A stretch of DNA of 64,000 nt from an uncultured Lachnospiraceae bacterium (GTDB taxonomy: Bacteria; Bacillota; Clostridia; Lachnospirales; Lachnospiraceae), in NCBI GenBank assembly GCA_900548905.1, contig URMK01000032.1, positions 7,167 to 71,166 of the forward strand. Direction: 5' to 3'. Both the position numbers and the translations under genes were made by a program. Every line of letters begins with the position of its first letter. Within the stretch, counting starts at the first letter, position 1. The notes beneath the pieces are model-generated. The model was not told the DNA's origin, searched no databases, and saw only the letters and a list, made by a program, of their open reading frames with translations. Shown here piece by piece: positions 8,568 to 16,586 of this stretch.

Positions 8568-9473
8568 TCAGCCCTTTAATGATCCCATCATGATACCCTT
8601 CATAAAAAATTTCTGCAGGAAAGGATATACCAGCAGCACCGGCAGAACCGAAACGATAATAACCGCGTATTTCAGAATCTCTATCTGCTGCATCAGCTCC
8701 GCAAGGTACTTGGCATTTTCTCCGCTCATTCCCCCGCTGAGCATGCTTGTCATGGCATTATTCCCCATCAGCAGCATATTCCGCAGCACAAGCTGCAGCG
8801 GGAACTTATCTTTGTCGCTGATATAAATCAGTGCCTGAAAAAACTGGTTCCAGTGCCCCACCCCGTAAAACAGGGCGATTGTCACCAGGATGGGCTTGGA
8901 CAGAGGCAGTACCACCGCCGTCAAAGCCCTGATTTCCGAACAGCCGTCTATTTTCGCCGCCTGGATGATTTCATCCGGCACGCTGTTCATAAAATAAGTC
9001 CTCATAAGTATCACATTGTACACCGATACCGCAGCGGGCATAATCAGCGACCATATCGTATCCCTCATCCCCAGACCGGAAACCAGCAGATAGGTGGGAA
9101 TGATGCCTCCGGAAAAAAACATGGTAAAGGTCATGGCGAACATAATGAATTTGATGAAAGGAAGGTGGCTTTTGGACAATGCATAGGCGCAGGTAACCGA
9201 CAGGAACATATTAACCAAAGTGCCCGTTATGGTAAGAATAATAGTATTGGCATATCCCTTCCAGATCGAAGTATCTTTCAGCACATATTTATAGCCTTCC
9301 AAAGTAGCCCCCTTGGGAAAAAGAAGCACTTCTCCCGCATTAACCGCCGTCGGACTGCTGACGGAAGCTATTAAAATAAAATACAGGGGATACAATATCA
9401 CCAGCATCATCAGTGTCAGCAGAACTATATTTATCATATCAAATATTTTATCACTGCGGGAAAGTTTTTTCAT
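8568..9473 (-). CDS. Carbohydrate ABC transporter permease (LplC/YtcP-like)
   Basis: A 301-residue inner-membrane permease with six predicted helices. The MalG-type EAA loop reads PDEIIQAAKIDGCSEIRAL, the site that docks the ATPase. It ends FMKGIMMGSLKG, the characteristic tail of the LplC/YtcP group. The start ATG has AAAGGAG eight bases upstream. It pairs with the permease 12 bases upstream and the binding protein before that. No ATPase is encoded nearby, as is usual for these systems, which share a multitask ATPase encoded elsewhere. Confidence 0.92.
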   Translation of the reverse strand: MKKLSRSDKIFDMINIVLLTLMMLVILYPLYFILIASVSSPTAVNAGEVLLFPKGATLEGYKYVLKDTSIWKGYANTIILTITGTLVNMFLSVTCAYALSKSHLPFIKFIMFAMTFTMFFSGGIIPTYLLVSGLGMRDTIWSLIMPAAVSVYNVILMRTYFMNSVPDEIIQAAKIDGCSEIRALTAVVLPLSKPILVTIALFYGVGHWNQFFQALIYISDKDKFPLQLVLRNMLLMGNNAMTSMLSGGMSGENAKYLAELMQQIEILKYAVIIVSVLPVLLVYPFLQKFFMKGIMMGSLKG

Positions 9474-9485
9474 GGGAATTCTCCT

Positions 9486-10430
9486 TTACCATAAGCTGGT
9501 ATCTCCGATCTTTCGGCACATTTTATTGATTGTGATTAAAACAATGAAATTCACGACAGAATTAAAAAGTCCGATGGCCGACGACAGGCTGAACTGGGCC
9601 TGCTGGATACCGATCCGATAGACATACGTGGACAACACATCCGCGGCCTCCATGATTGCCGGCTTTTGGAGAATCAACACCTTTTCAAAATCCGATACAA
9701 GGATGCTGCCGCAGCACAGAATCAGCTGTATTACGATGGTAGGGGCAAGAGAGGGCAGGTTGATATGCAGGATCCGCTGCATCCTGGTCGCCCCGTCCAC
9801 CACGGCGGATTCGTGCAGGGCAGGATCCACGCTGGAGAGAGCCGCCACATATATGATGGAACTCCAGCCGGTATGCTGCCAGGTATTGGACAGGACATAA
9901 ATATGTTTAAAATTGTCCGGGTTCGCCATGAAATTCACCGCCTCTCCCCCGCAGAGCTCAATGATCTTATTGATAAAGCCCGCGCTTGGGGATAGAAACA
10001 GTGTCAGCATGGAGCATACAATTACCGTGGAAATGAAATGAGGCGCATAGGTGACCGTCTGCATAGTCTTTTTAAACATGCCTTCCTTTACTTCATTTAC
10101 CATCAAAGCCACTATGATCGGTATGGGAAAATTAATCAACAGATTATAAAAAGAAAGCAGCAGGGTATTTTTAAAAACATTCCAGAATACCGGCATGTCT
10201 ATGAACCGTCTGAAATGCTTCAGTCCCACCCAGGGACTCCCGGTGATTCCCAGGCCGGTGCTGAAATCCTTAAATGCGATCTGTACCCCGTACATAGGCC
10301 CATAGCAGAATATCAGGAAAAAAAGGACACTTGGCAGCAGAAGCAGGTAAATCTGATAGTTGCTCCTTATCAGGGAAAGCCTGGAATGGGGGCCTGCCCC
10401 CCGTTCCGGCTGTCTTTTTCTTTTTTGCAT
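9486..10430 (-). CDS. Carbohydrate ABC transporter permease (LplB/YteP-like)
   Basis: A 314-residue permease. After a basic N-terminus (MQKRKRQ) come six membrane helices and an EAA loop reading DPALHESAVVDGATRMQRI. The C-terminal VVNFIVLITINKMCRKIGDTSLW is typical of the LplB/YteP group, which imports complex oligosaccharides such as rhamnogalacturonan or xylan fragments in Bacilli and Clostridia. It lies between the binding-protein gene (40-base gap) and the second permease. The substrate is not deducible from the permease alone. Confidence 0.92.
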   Translation of the reverse strand: MQKRKRQPERGAGPHSRLSLIRSNYQIYLLLLPSVLFFLIFCYGPMYGVQIAFKDFSTGLGITGSPWVGLKHFRRFIDMPVFWNVFKNTLLLSFYNLLINFPIPIIVALMVNEVKEGMFKKTMQTVTYAPHFISTVIVCSMLTLFLSPSAGFINKIIELCGGEAVNFMANPDNFKHIYVLSNTWQHTGWSSIIYVAALSSVDPALHESAVVDGATRMQRILHINLPSLAPTIVIQLILCCGSILVSDFEKVLILQKPAIMEAADVLSTYVYRIGIQQAQFSLSSAIGLFNSVVNFIVLITINKMCRKIGDTSLW

Positions 10431-10470
10431 GGTTGGCTCCTTTCCGGATGTTCCGTACAGCTTTCGCTTC

Positions 10471-12159
10471 TCAGCCGGCGCTCAGATAACGGTCATAGGC
10501 TCCCTGATAAAGCTCGATCAGCCGCTCTAAGCCCATGCTGTTCAGAGTTTCCACAAACTGGGGATGGTTCTCTATGGGTTCCTCCCCGGTTATGAATTTC
10601 ACTTCCATCTGCGCCGTATAGTTTTTGATTTCATCCAGTACCAGCGCCACCTCTTCCCGTTCCTCAATCGTAAAGAACAGCTGGGGGAATTCCTGCTTCA
10701 GATAAGGGGCAATCCGTTCTTTCATCTGCGACTTGAAGGAGGTATCCTCCGGGGTATACTGCATGCTCCCCCATACGTCACCGTATTGGGAATTTCCCTG
10801 GAATTCCACGGCGAGAGGGGCGATTTCTTTACACAGATAGTCCCACATCCCATTATAGCCTTCCGGTGTCACATACTCGCACTTCGTATGGTCTTCGTTC
10901 CATTTCAGGCCGCCTTCCCCTTCCCATTGTCCGTATTCCGGCCCGGTAAACATTTCGGAGCCCTCGTCACTGAATGCATAATCAAAATAGCGGATGGTGG
11001 CCTCCGGGTACGGATTGGCGCTGGTGATAAAAATATTGGGCATACGCACCGCATCCCCGTACCATACCTTTTCCTCATTCCATTCGCTGGTAAGGGGATT
11101 GATGACTTCGTATTGCCCGTAAACCGCAGGATCGGTTGAACCCGTCATCACGAAATGGGCGGAATAGGAATATGCCCCCAGCTGCATTGCGGCCCCTTTG
11201 GCCCTGAGCTGTTCTTCATTCTGCGTAAAATATTCCTGATCCAGAAGCTTTTCATCAAAAAGCTGCTTCATCCGTTTTAAATATTCCACATAGATATCAC
11301 TTGCCGGTACATAGACAATTCTATCCCCTTCCGTCATCCAGCGGGATGCCACAGAAGTAAACGGAATTCCCAACGGCCCTGCCACAAAGGGATCCACCGA
11401 ATACTGATTATTGGTACCGCTTAGAGGGATGGTATCGTTTTCCCCGTTCCCGTCCAAATCGCCGTCCCGCATGGCGACCAGCGCTTCATAAAATTCTTCA
11501 TAGGTCTGGGGCATGGAAAGCCCTGCTGTTTCCAGCCATGCGGTGTTAAGGAAGCATCTGGCACCCAGCGTATCCAAATTACCTCCGGCAAAGGTGCCGT
11601 TCAGCCCGTACATATTCCCATCCGGTGCATACAGCTTCCGGCTCTCCGGGTATTTTTCCAGCAGCCCCATATAATTGGGGGCATAGTTGTCCAGAAGTTC
11701 ATTCAGCGGTATCAGCTGCTTTGCCCCCGCATAGGTAATGATATCTCCGGTATCAAAATTCTGGGGGGTTGCAATTATGATATCGGGAAGATCCTGTGAT
11801 GCAAAAATCAGGCTTTTCCGTTCCTTCCACTGATCGTTATCCACGCATTCGATTTCCCAGCGGATTCCGGTAAGCTCCTCCATCTGTTTAAAATACCAAA
11901 GCTCCGGGCTGATGGGATAAAGGGGGCTTGTCTCTATCAAAACCTTCAGCGTAATCGGCTCATTCACAATCGGCATCCCCGTTTCATTCACAACGGCTGC
12001 TGTTTCCGCCCCGTGCTGTGCCGTGTTTTCCGCAGAAGCCTGTGCCCCGCTTTCTTTCCCTTCATTCGTGCCGCAGCCGGCCAGCAGGCCCATGCCCACA
12101 GCAGCGGCCGTAAAAAGGGCTGTTATCCTGTGTTTCTTCCAAAAGCAATTCTTCTTCAT
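10471..12159 (-). CDS. Extracellular sugar-binding lipoprotein (LplA/YtcQ-like)
   Basis: A 562-residue solute-binding protein with signal peptide and lipobox LLAGCG (Cys29), then a Ser/Ala/Glu linker. The body matches the large LplA-type family: PDIIIATPQNFD, then DGDLDGNGENDTIPL, a calcium-binding-like loop common in this group, and a Trp/Tyr-rich C-terminal lobe. It delivers oligosaccharides to the two downstream permeases. It is the first gene of the minus-strand operon (AAGGAGAAGG before the ATG) and faces the ADP-ribosylglycohydrolase-type gene across a 296-bp shared promoter region. Confidence 0.92.
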   Translation of the reverse strand: MKKNCFWKKHRITALFTAAAVGMGLLAGCGTNEGKESGAQASAENTAQHGAETAAVVNETGMPIVNEPITLKVLIETSPLYPISPELWYFKQMEELTGIRWEIECVDNDQWKERKSLIFASQDLPDIIIATPQNFDTGDIITYAGAKQLIPLNELLDNYAPNYMGLLEKYPESRKLYAPDGNMYGLNGTFAGGNLDTLGARCFLNTAWLETAGLSMPQTYEEFYEALVAMRDGDLDGNGENDTIPLSGTNNQYSVDPFVAGPLGIPFTSVASRWMTEGDRIVYVPASDIYVEYLKRMKQLFDEKLLDQEYFTQNEEQLRAKGAAMQLGAYSYSAHFVMTGSTDPAVYGQYEVINPLTSEWNEEKVWYGDAVRMPNIFITSANPYPEATIRYFDYAFSDEGSEMFTGPEYGQWEGEGGLKWNEDHTKCEYVTPEGYNGMWDYLCKEIAPLAVEFQGNSQYGDVWGSMQYTPEDTSFKSQMKERIAPYLKQEFPQLFFTIEEREEVALVLDEIKNYTAQMEVKFITGEEPIENHPQFVETLNSMGLERLIELYQGAYDRYLSAG

Positions 12160-12455
12160 AATACCTTCTCCTTTGAGTAATCAGGTTGTGCGTTCAGGCC
12201 AGTTGCAACTGCTGCATTCGCTGTTTTCATCATAGGGTATGGGCCGTTTAAATACAATCGGTCAAATTTGCGGACTATGTGCTTTTCTTGCACACCGGCC
12301 TTATTCCTCCGTAAATATGGCATATACAAATATGGCCTATTTACATTCTGCTTTCCGCCCCCTTACAATAACAGCATCTGAAGCGGTATCTGCCGCCGCG
12401 GATGCTGCAGTAAAACAAAGGAAACATAAGGCTAAAAGGAGGCAAAAGAAAAGAA
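12160..12455. promoter_or_regulatory. Divergent promoter region with a 15-bp-spaced direct repeat
   Basis: This region separates the transport operon (minus) from the glycosidase-like operon (plus). Two near-identical 13-mers, AAATATGGCATAT at 12313 and AAATATGGCCTAT at 12328, start 15 bp apart, a spacing compatible with side-by-side binding by an AraC-type protein. The regulator encoded at 6317-8542 is the obvious candidate. The binding assignment is inference. Confidence 0.35.
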
Positions 12456-13985
12456 ATGAATTATCAGATGGATGATTACCGCAACCGGGTACTGGGATGT
12501 TTTTTGGGAAAAAATGCCGGCGGAACTCTGGGGATGCGCGATGAATGGCACAGACGTATCAACCATGTGGATGGTTATGTACATGAAATCACAGGAGAAC
12601 CTCTGCCAAATGATGATATGGATATCCAATTGGTATGGCTCGTTGCCCTGGAAGAGCAGGGTGTGAAGGTGGATGCCGGGCTTTTGGGCGACTACTGGAT
12701 GTATTACGTAACCCCGCATTGGGCGGAATACGGAAACTGCAAGGGAAATATGCGTCTGGGCCTGCAGCCGCCTTTTTCCGGAACGGTGAACAATCCCTAC
12801 AAAGACAGCTGCGGGGCCTATATCCGCTCTGAAATCTGGGCCTGTCTTGCACCGGGCTGTCCCCAGATCGCAGTCACCTATGCCTATGAAGATGCCCTCA
12901 TCGACCACGGGGAAGGAGAAGGCCTCTATGCGGAAATTTTCTGCGCCGCCATGGAAAGCGCCGCTTTTCTGGAAAAGGATATCCGTACCCTGCTGCATAT
13001 CGGGCTATCCTATATTCCCTCCGAATGCGCGGTGGCCGGCGCCGTCCGTCTGGCTGAGTCTCTCTATGATAAGGAAACCTCCTGGCAGGATGCGAGAGAT
13101 GAAATCCTGCGCAGCTACCTGGGGGGCTTTATTTTTACCATATCACAGGAGGATCAGGCCAAAGGCTTCCGGGACGGCCGGGTTGGCTGGGAAGCCCCCT
13201 CCAATATCGGCATGATCACCATTGCTCTTTTATACGGGGAAGGGGATTTCGGAAAAACCCTCTGCCTTGCCGTCAACTGCGGGGAAGATACTGACTGTAC
13301 CGCCGCTACCGCAGGTTCCCTGCTGGGTATCCTTCTGGGAATCGACGGTATTCCGGAGGAATGGGCCAAACCCGTAGGCACCGGGCTGAAAACGGCATGT
13401 CTGAATCTGGGCGAACTGGGAAATTTGGGAAGCCTGCTGCCCAAAGATATTTTTGAGCTGCAGCGAAGGATCGAAGCCCTTGTTCCCCGCGCCCTTGCGC
13501 TCCACAAAGCAGATATCCGCCTTGGCAGCGGCCCTACCGATATTACCAGGGAACTGGAATGCCGGGATTATTCGTTCCTGTACCGGGGAATGAATACGGC
13601 ACGTTTTACCTTCCCTTTCTTCCGGATAGATGTAACCTACGAAAACGGCCCATCCATCAGCCCCGGCATGAATAAACGGGTTACCTTTACCGTCCACAAC
13701 CGGTACAAAACCTCTGAAAATTTCCGGATCCGGATTTATTCAGGCTGCGGTGATAAGGAGGAATGGTCGGTTTCTCCCTCTTCCGCCCTGATCCATGTGC
13801 CGGAGGGCGTCTGGTTCCAAAACAGGGAAAGCATCATTTTTACCTTTTCCTTCGGGCGTCCTTCCGATGGAAGCCTCACCGAGCTTTCCTATCACGCGGT
13901 TGCGGAATTTTCCACCCCCAGCCGTGCGGGAGTCATGCTTGTCCCGCTGCACTTTATTTCCGCAGGGGAAGGAGGAAACCTGTGA
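12456..13985 (+). CDS. ADP-ribosylglycohydrolase-fold protein with C-terminal extension
   Basis: A 509-residue protein. Residues 1-340 follow the ADP-ribosylglycohydrolase (DraG/ARH) fold: N-terminal YRNRVLGCFLGKNAGGTLG, an acidic metal motif NDDMD at 52-56 in place of TDDT, and the second metal motif EDTDCTAATAGS at about 277-288 in place of the usual DADT. The last 170 residues form an Ig-like extension not found in DraG. ARH enzymes remove ADP-ribose from proteins or nucleic acids, but this branch sits with sugar importers and glycosidases, so a glycan or glycoside substrate is more likely (inference). Its stop overlaps the next start (GTGA), and AAGGAGGC precedes its ATG by 11 bases. Confidence 0.82.
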   Translation: MNYQMDDYRNRVLGCFLGKNAGGTLGMRDEWHRRINHVDGYVHEITGEPLPNDDMDIQLVWLVALEEQGVKVDAGLLGDYWMYYVTPHWAEYGNCKGNMRLGLQPPFSGTVNNPYKDSCGAYIRSEIWACLAPGCPQIAVTYAYEDALIDHGEGEGLYAEIFCAAMESAAFLEKDIRTLLHIGLSYIPSECAVAGAVRLAESLYDKETSWQDARDEILRSYLGGFIFTISQEDQAKGFRDGRVGWEAPSNIGMITIALLYGEGDFGKTLCLAVNCGEDTDCTAATAGSLLGILLGIDGIPEEWAKPVGTGLKTACLNLGELGNLGSLLPKDIFELQRRIEALVPRALALHKADIRLGSGPTDITRELECRDYSFLYRGMNTARFTFPFFRIDVTYENGPSISPGMNKRVTFTVHNRYKTSENFRIRIYSGCGDKEEWSVSPSSALIHVPEGVWFQNRESIIFTFSFGRPSDGSLTELSYHAVAEFSTPSRAGVMLVPLHFISAGEGGNL

Positions 13986-16087
13986 AGCAGCTGAAAAACC
14001 AAACGGATATCCTCACGCTCAACGAACGGGGATGCATCACTTCCTTTTGCTGTACCCATGCTCCCGGACTGGATTTTATCCAGCCGGGAAGTTTTCCCAG
14101 TCTTTCCTTCCAGTACCGGCTCCGGGATCGGCTCATGGAAATAGAAAGTGTTCACGATATTCCCGCAGTCCGGGAACTGGAGCAGGGAATAGAATACACC
14201 TACACCGATATAGAAGGGACCGGCGTCACCATAGTCTGCCGGATCCAGGTACGTCCCGACAGCTTTGCCTTCACCTTTTCCCTGAAAGAAACCAACGGAC
14301 TGTGTATTACCGGGATAGCCTACCCGTTTCTGATATCCCGGTACCAGCTTGAAGGCACTCCCGGCAGCGAAGCCCTGCTCTATCCCCTTAATGCGGGCCT
14401 CCTTAAAAAGGCTCCCCAGCCCCGGGAGCTGGAGCCGGACAGCTTCCATGCCTGGCGCTTCACACCAGAAAACGGGGATACCTTCCACTATCCGGGACAG
14501 GTTTTCGCCCAGTTTCTGGAATACTACAACGACAGGGCCGGCATGCTCGCCATGTGTGACGATACGGAGGGAGCGCTTAAATTAATAAAGCCCGTTCACC
14601 GCAGCGGCCTGCGCCTTGGTTTTTTCCATGCAGGAGACTGGAGGCAGCCCCATGAACTGGGTTACACCTTCCTGCTGCGCAGTTTCCGGGGGGACTGGTA
14701 TAACGCGGCGGATATCTACAGGCGCTGGTCCTCCTGCCAGACATGGAGTGTCCCTCTGGAAAAGCGGCCGGAGATTCCCGGCTGGCTTCTGGATTCACCT
14801 GTCCATGTCATTCTCCGTATCCAGGGCAGAATTGACGAAGGCCCGGTGGAGCCAAACGAATGCTTCCAGCCTTATGAAAAAGCAATCCCCCTTCTGGAAC
14901 AGACGGCGGAAGCGCTGGACTCTCCCATCGCCCCCATTATTATGGCCTGGGAAAAGAAAGGGCCCTGGGTTTATCCGGACTGCTTCCCTCCGGCCGGCGG
15001 CGATGAATCGCTCCGGCGCTTTACCCAAATGGCAAGGGAACACGGCTGGCATGTAGGCTCCTACTGCAACGGGACCCGTTGGGTAACCGAACAATATTGG
15101 TCCGGCTATGACGGGCATGATTATTTCCTGGAACAAAAAGGAGGCGAAACCCTGTGCCGTACCGTGGAAAATACATACTGGCAGGAACGCTGGGATACCT
15201 CCTGGAGACATTCCTATGCGGCCTGCCTGGAAGTGGAACGCACACGCAAAACAGCGGAGGATTTCTGTCTCCGGCTTGCGGGGGACGGGCTGGATTATAT
15301 CCAGTTCCTGGATCAGAACGTAGGCTGTACTGCATTTCCCTGCTACGCAGAGGATCACGGACATCCGCCCATGCCCGGGCAATGGATGACACAGGCATGC
15401 GAAAGGCTGGGAGATACGTTCCGCAGTGTCTGCCGGGAAAGCGGCCGCCCCATGGCTTTTGCCCTGGAACAGCCCTGCTGTGAATATTTCCTACGGGATA
15501 TCCATATCTGCGATGTCCGCGTTGGCCCTCCCGGACATCCCTATTATAAAGGCGGTTTTATACCCCTGGCCCAATTTCTCCACCATGAATACATTTTATT
15601 CCAGGGAGCCTTCGGCTGCGGCCAGGAGCCGTACCATCTGCCCATAAGGACCGCAGCCAACTTTGTATGGGGCAATATCCCCGGCGGCGTCCTCACAGGG
15701 GACGGAGACTTTGTCAACCGGGATCACCCGCAGCCATGGGGTGTATGGGAGCCGAAGCTGGGAAATAACAACGATACTCTTGCTATCATGAAAAGCGCCG
15801 CCGCCGTGCGCCGCGGCGCCGGAAAGCCTTATCTGGTCTACGGCCGGATGCAAAAACCTGCCCGTCTGGAAGGGATCCGTACCATATCCTGGCAATACGG
15901 AGATTTTGCCAACGAAGCCCCGGCAGTCTTCGACTGCCTGTGGGAGGCGCCCGATGGAAGGCTGGGCCTGGCTCTCGCAAACTGGACGGAAGAAAACCAG
16001 ACGGTTTATGTCAATGACGCCCGTCTGGGAACGCCCCGTACTATACAGATTCCGGCATTAAGCTGTTTGCTGGAAGAAGCGGAATAG
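13982..16087 (+). CDS. DUF6259-type putative glycoside hydrolase
   Basis: About 701 residues. I choose the GTG at 13982 because GGAGG lies seven bases upstream and it overlaps the preceding stop; longer versions run into the neighbouring gene. A beta-sandwich N-terminal domain (to about residue 270) precedes a TIM-barrel-like region with PIAPIIMAWEKKGPWVYPD, GWHVGSYCNGTRW and LDYIQFLDQNVGC, the pattern of DUF6259 proteins related to GH36/GH31-type barrels. Acidic residues in IQFLDQN and AFALEQP are candidate catalytic groups. There is no signal peptide, so it probably acts in the cytoplasm on imported oligosaccharide. Coupling to the ADP-ribosylglycohydrolase-like protein suggests a shared substrate. 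Confidence 0.78.
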   Translation: MKQLKNQTDILTLNERGCITSFCCTHAPGLDFIQPGSFPSLSFQYRLRDRLMEIESVHDIPAVRELEQGIEYTYTDIEGTGVTIVCRIQVRPDSFAFTFSLKETNGLCITGIAYPFLISRYQLEGTPGSEALLYPLNAGLLKKAPQPRELEPDSFHAWRFTPENGDTFHYPGQVFAQFLEYYNDRAGMLAMCDDTEGALKLIKPVHRSGLRLGFFHAGDWRQPHELGYTFLLRSFRGDWYNAADIYRRWSSCQTWSVPLEKRPEIPGWLLDSPVHVILRIQGRIDEGPVEPNECFQPYEKAIPLLEQTAEALDSPIAPIIMAWEKKGPWVYPDCFPPAGGDESLRRFTQMAREHGWHVGSYCNGTRWVTEQYWSGYDGHDYFLEQKGGETLCRTVENTYWQERWDTSWRHSYAACLEVERTRKTAEDFCLRLAGDGLDYIQFLDQNVGCTAFPCYAEDHGHPPMPGQWMTQACERLGDTFRSVCRESGRPMAFALEQPCCEYFLRDIHICDVRVGPPGHPYYKGGFIPLAQFLHHEYILFQGAFGCGQEPYHLPIRTAANFVWGNIPGGVLTGDGDFVNRDHPQPWGVWEPKLGNNNDTLAIMKSAAAVRRGAGKPYLVYGRMQKPARLEGIRTISWQYGDFANEAPAVFDCLWEAPDGRLGLALANWTEENQTVYVNDARLGTPRTIQIPALSCLLEEAE

Positions 16088-16286
16088 CCGGAGACAGCTG
16101 CGCTTTCTTACTTCCCCCCCTTCTCCATACAAAAACGGTGATCAGGGCGAACAAAAGGTCTGCCATGCCAAACGCTACGCCCGGCTTAAAGGCATTCCAT
16201 TCCGTTACCAGTGCTATGCACATACCCAGTGCATGCCGTGGCAGCACCGCCACACGTTGGAAAAGCCGACAGGCGCACATGGGCTG

Positions 16287-16324
16287 AAAAACCGCCCCGG
16301 GGAACAGACTCCGGAGCGGTTTTT
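16287..16324. terminator. Bidirectional terminator hairpin
   Basis: The arms AAAAACCGC (16287-16295) and GCGGTTTTT (16316-16324) extend inward with one mismatch to a stem of about 14 bp. U-tracts occur on both strands. It can stop the DUF6259 operon on plus and a former minus-strand gene. Confidence 0.7.
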
Positions 16325-16340
16325 CTGATTGGCTCATTCT

Positions 16341-16430
16341 GCAATTTTCTTTCTCTCCCGCCCGGCCAGACGGATCATATAGATGCCGATGAACAAAATA
16401 ATCACACATACCGTTCCTCCGGTGATTTCA
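16341..16430 (-). pseudogene. Possible remnant of a membrane-protein gene
   Basis: Minus-strand translation gives the C-terminal-looking segment VCVIILFIGIYMIRLAGRER followed by KKIAE and a stop, that is, one membrane helix with a basic tail, ending just before the terminator at 16287-16324. No in-frame start or N-terminal part is present; a different frame upstream ends in KMKSPEERYV and a stop. It looks like the decayed end of a small membrane-protein gene, but the evidence is thin. Confidence 0.25.
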
Positions 16431-16522
16431 TTTTCCTGACCCGAAGCATATGGATGACCGACGCGGTAACTTTATAAAACGTATAGGCCGCCGGCTCTTT
16501 TTACACCAGCAGTTCTCTTTCC

Positions 16523-16551
16523 TTTACAAAGCCGGTATGAAATCATATAAT
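16523..16551 (+). promoter_or_regulatory. Sigma-A-type promoter of the HD-domain gene
   Basis: TTTACA (16523-16528), a 17-base spacer and a perfect TATAAT (16546-16551) lie 35 bases upstream of the ATG at 16587. Confidence 0.7.
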
Positions 16552-16586
16552 TAGAGTTAAACATTAGTACTACAGGGGGGACGGAC

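Larger units (their letters stand above)
16088..16586. other. Intergenic region with terminator, gene relics and promoter
   Basis: This 499-bp gap carries no intact gene. It holds a bidirectional hairpin (16287-16324), hydrophobic minus-strand coding relics (roughly 16130-16240 and 16341-16430) and, at its right end, a good promoter for the following HD-domain gene. Confidence 0.5.

Noticed and set aside
16041..16409. A 122-codon minus-strand frame with a hydrophobic stretch.
   Set aside because: It overlaps the end of the DUF6259 gene and a terminator, has no ribosome site and no known family. I treat the hydrophobic parts as possible relics only.
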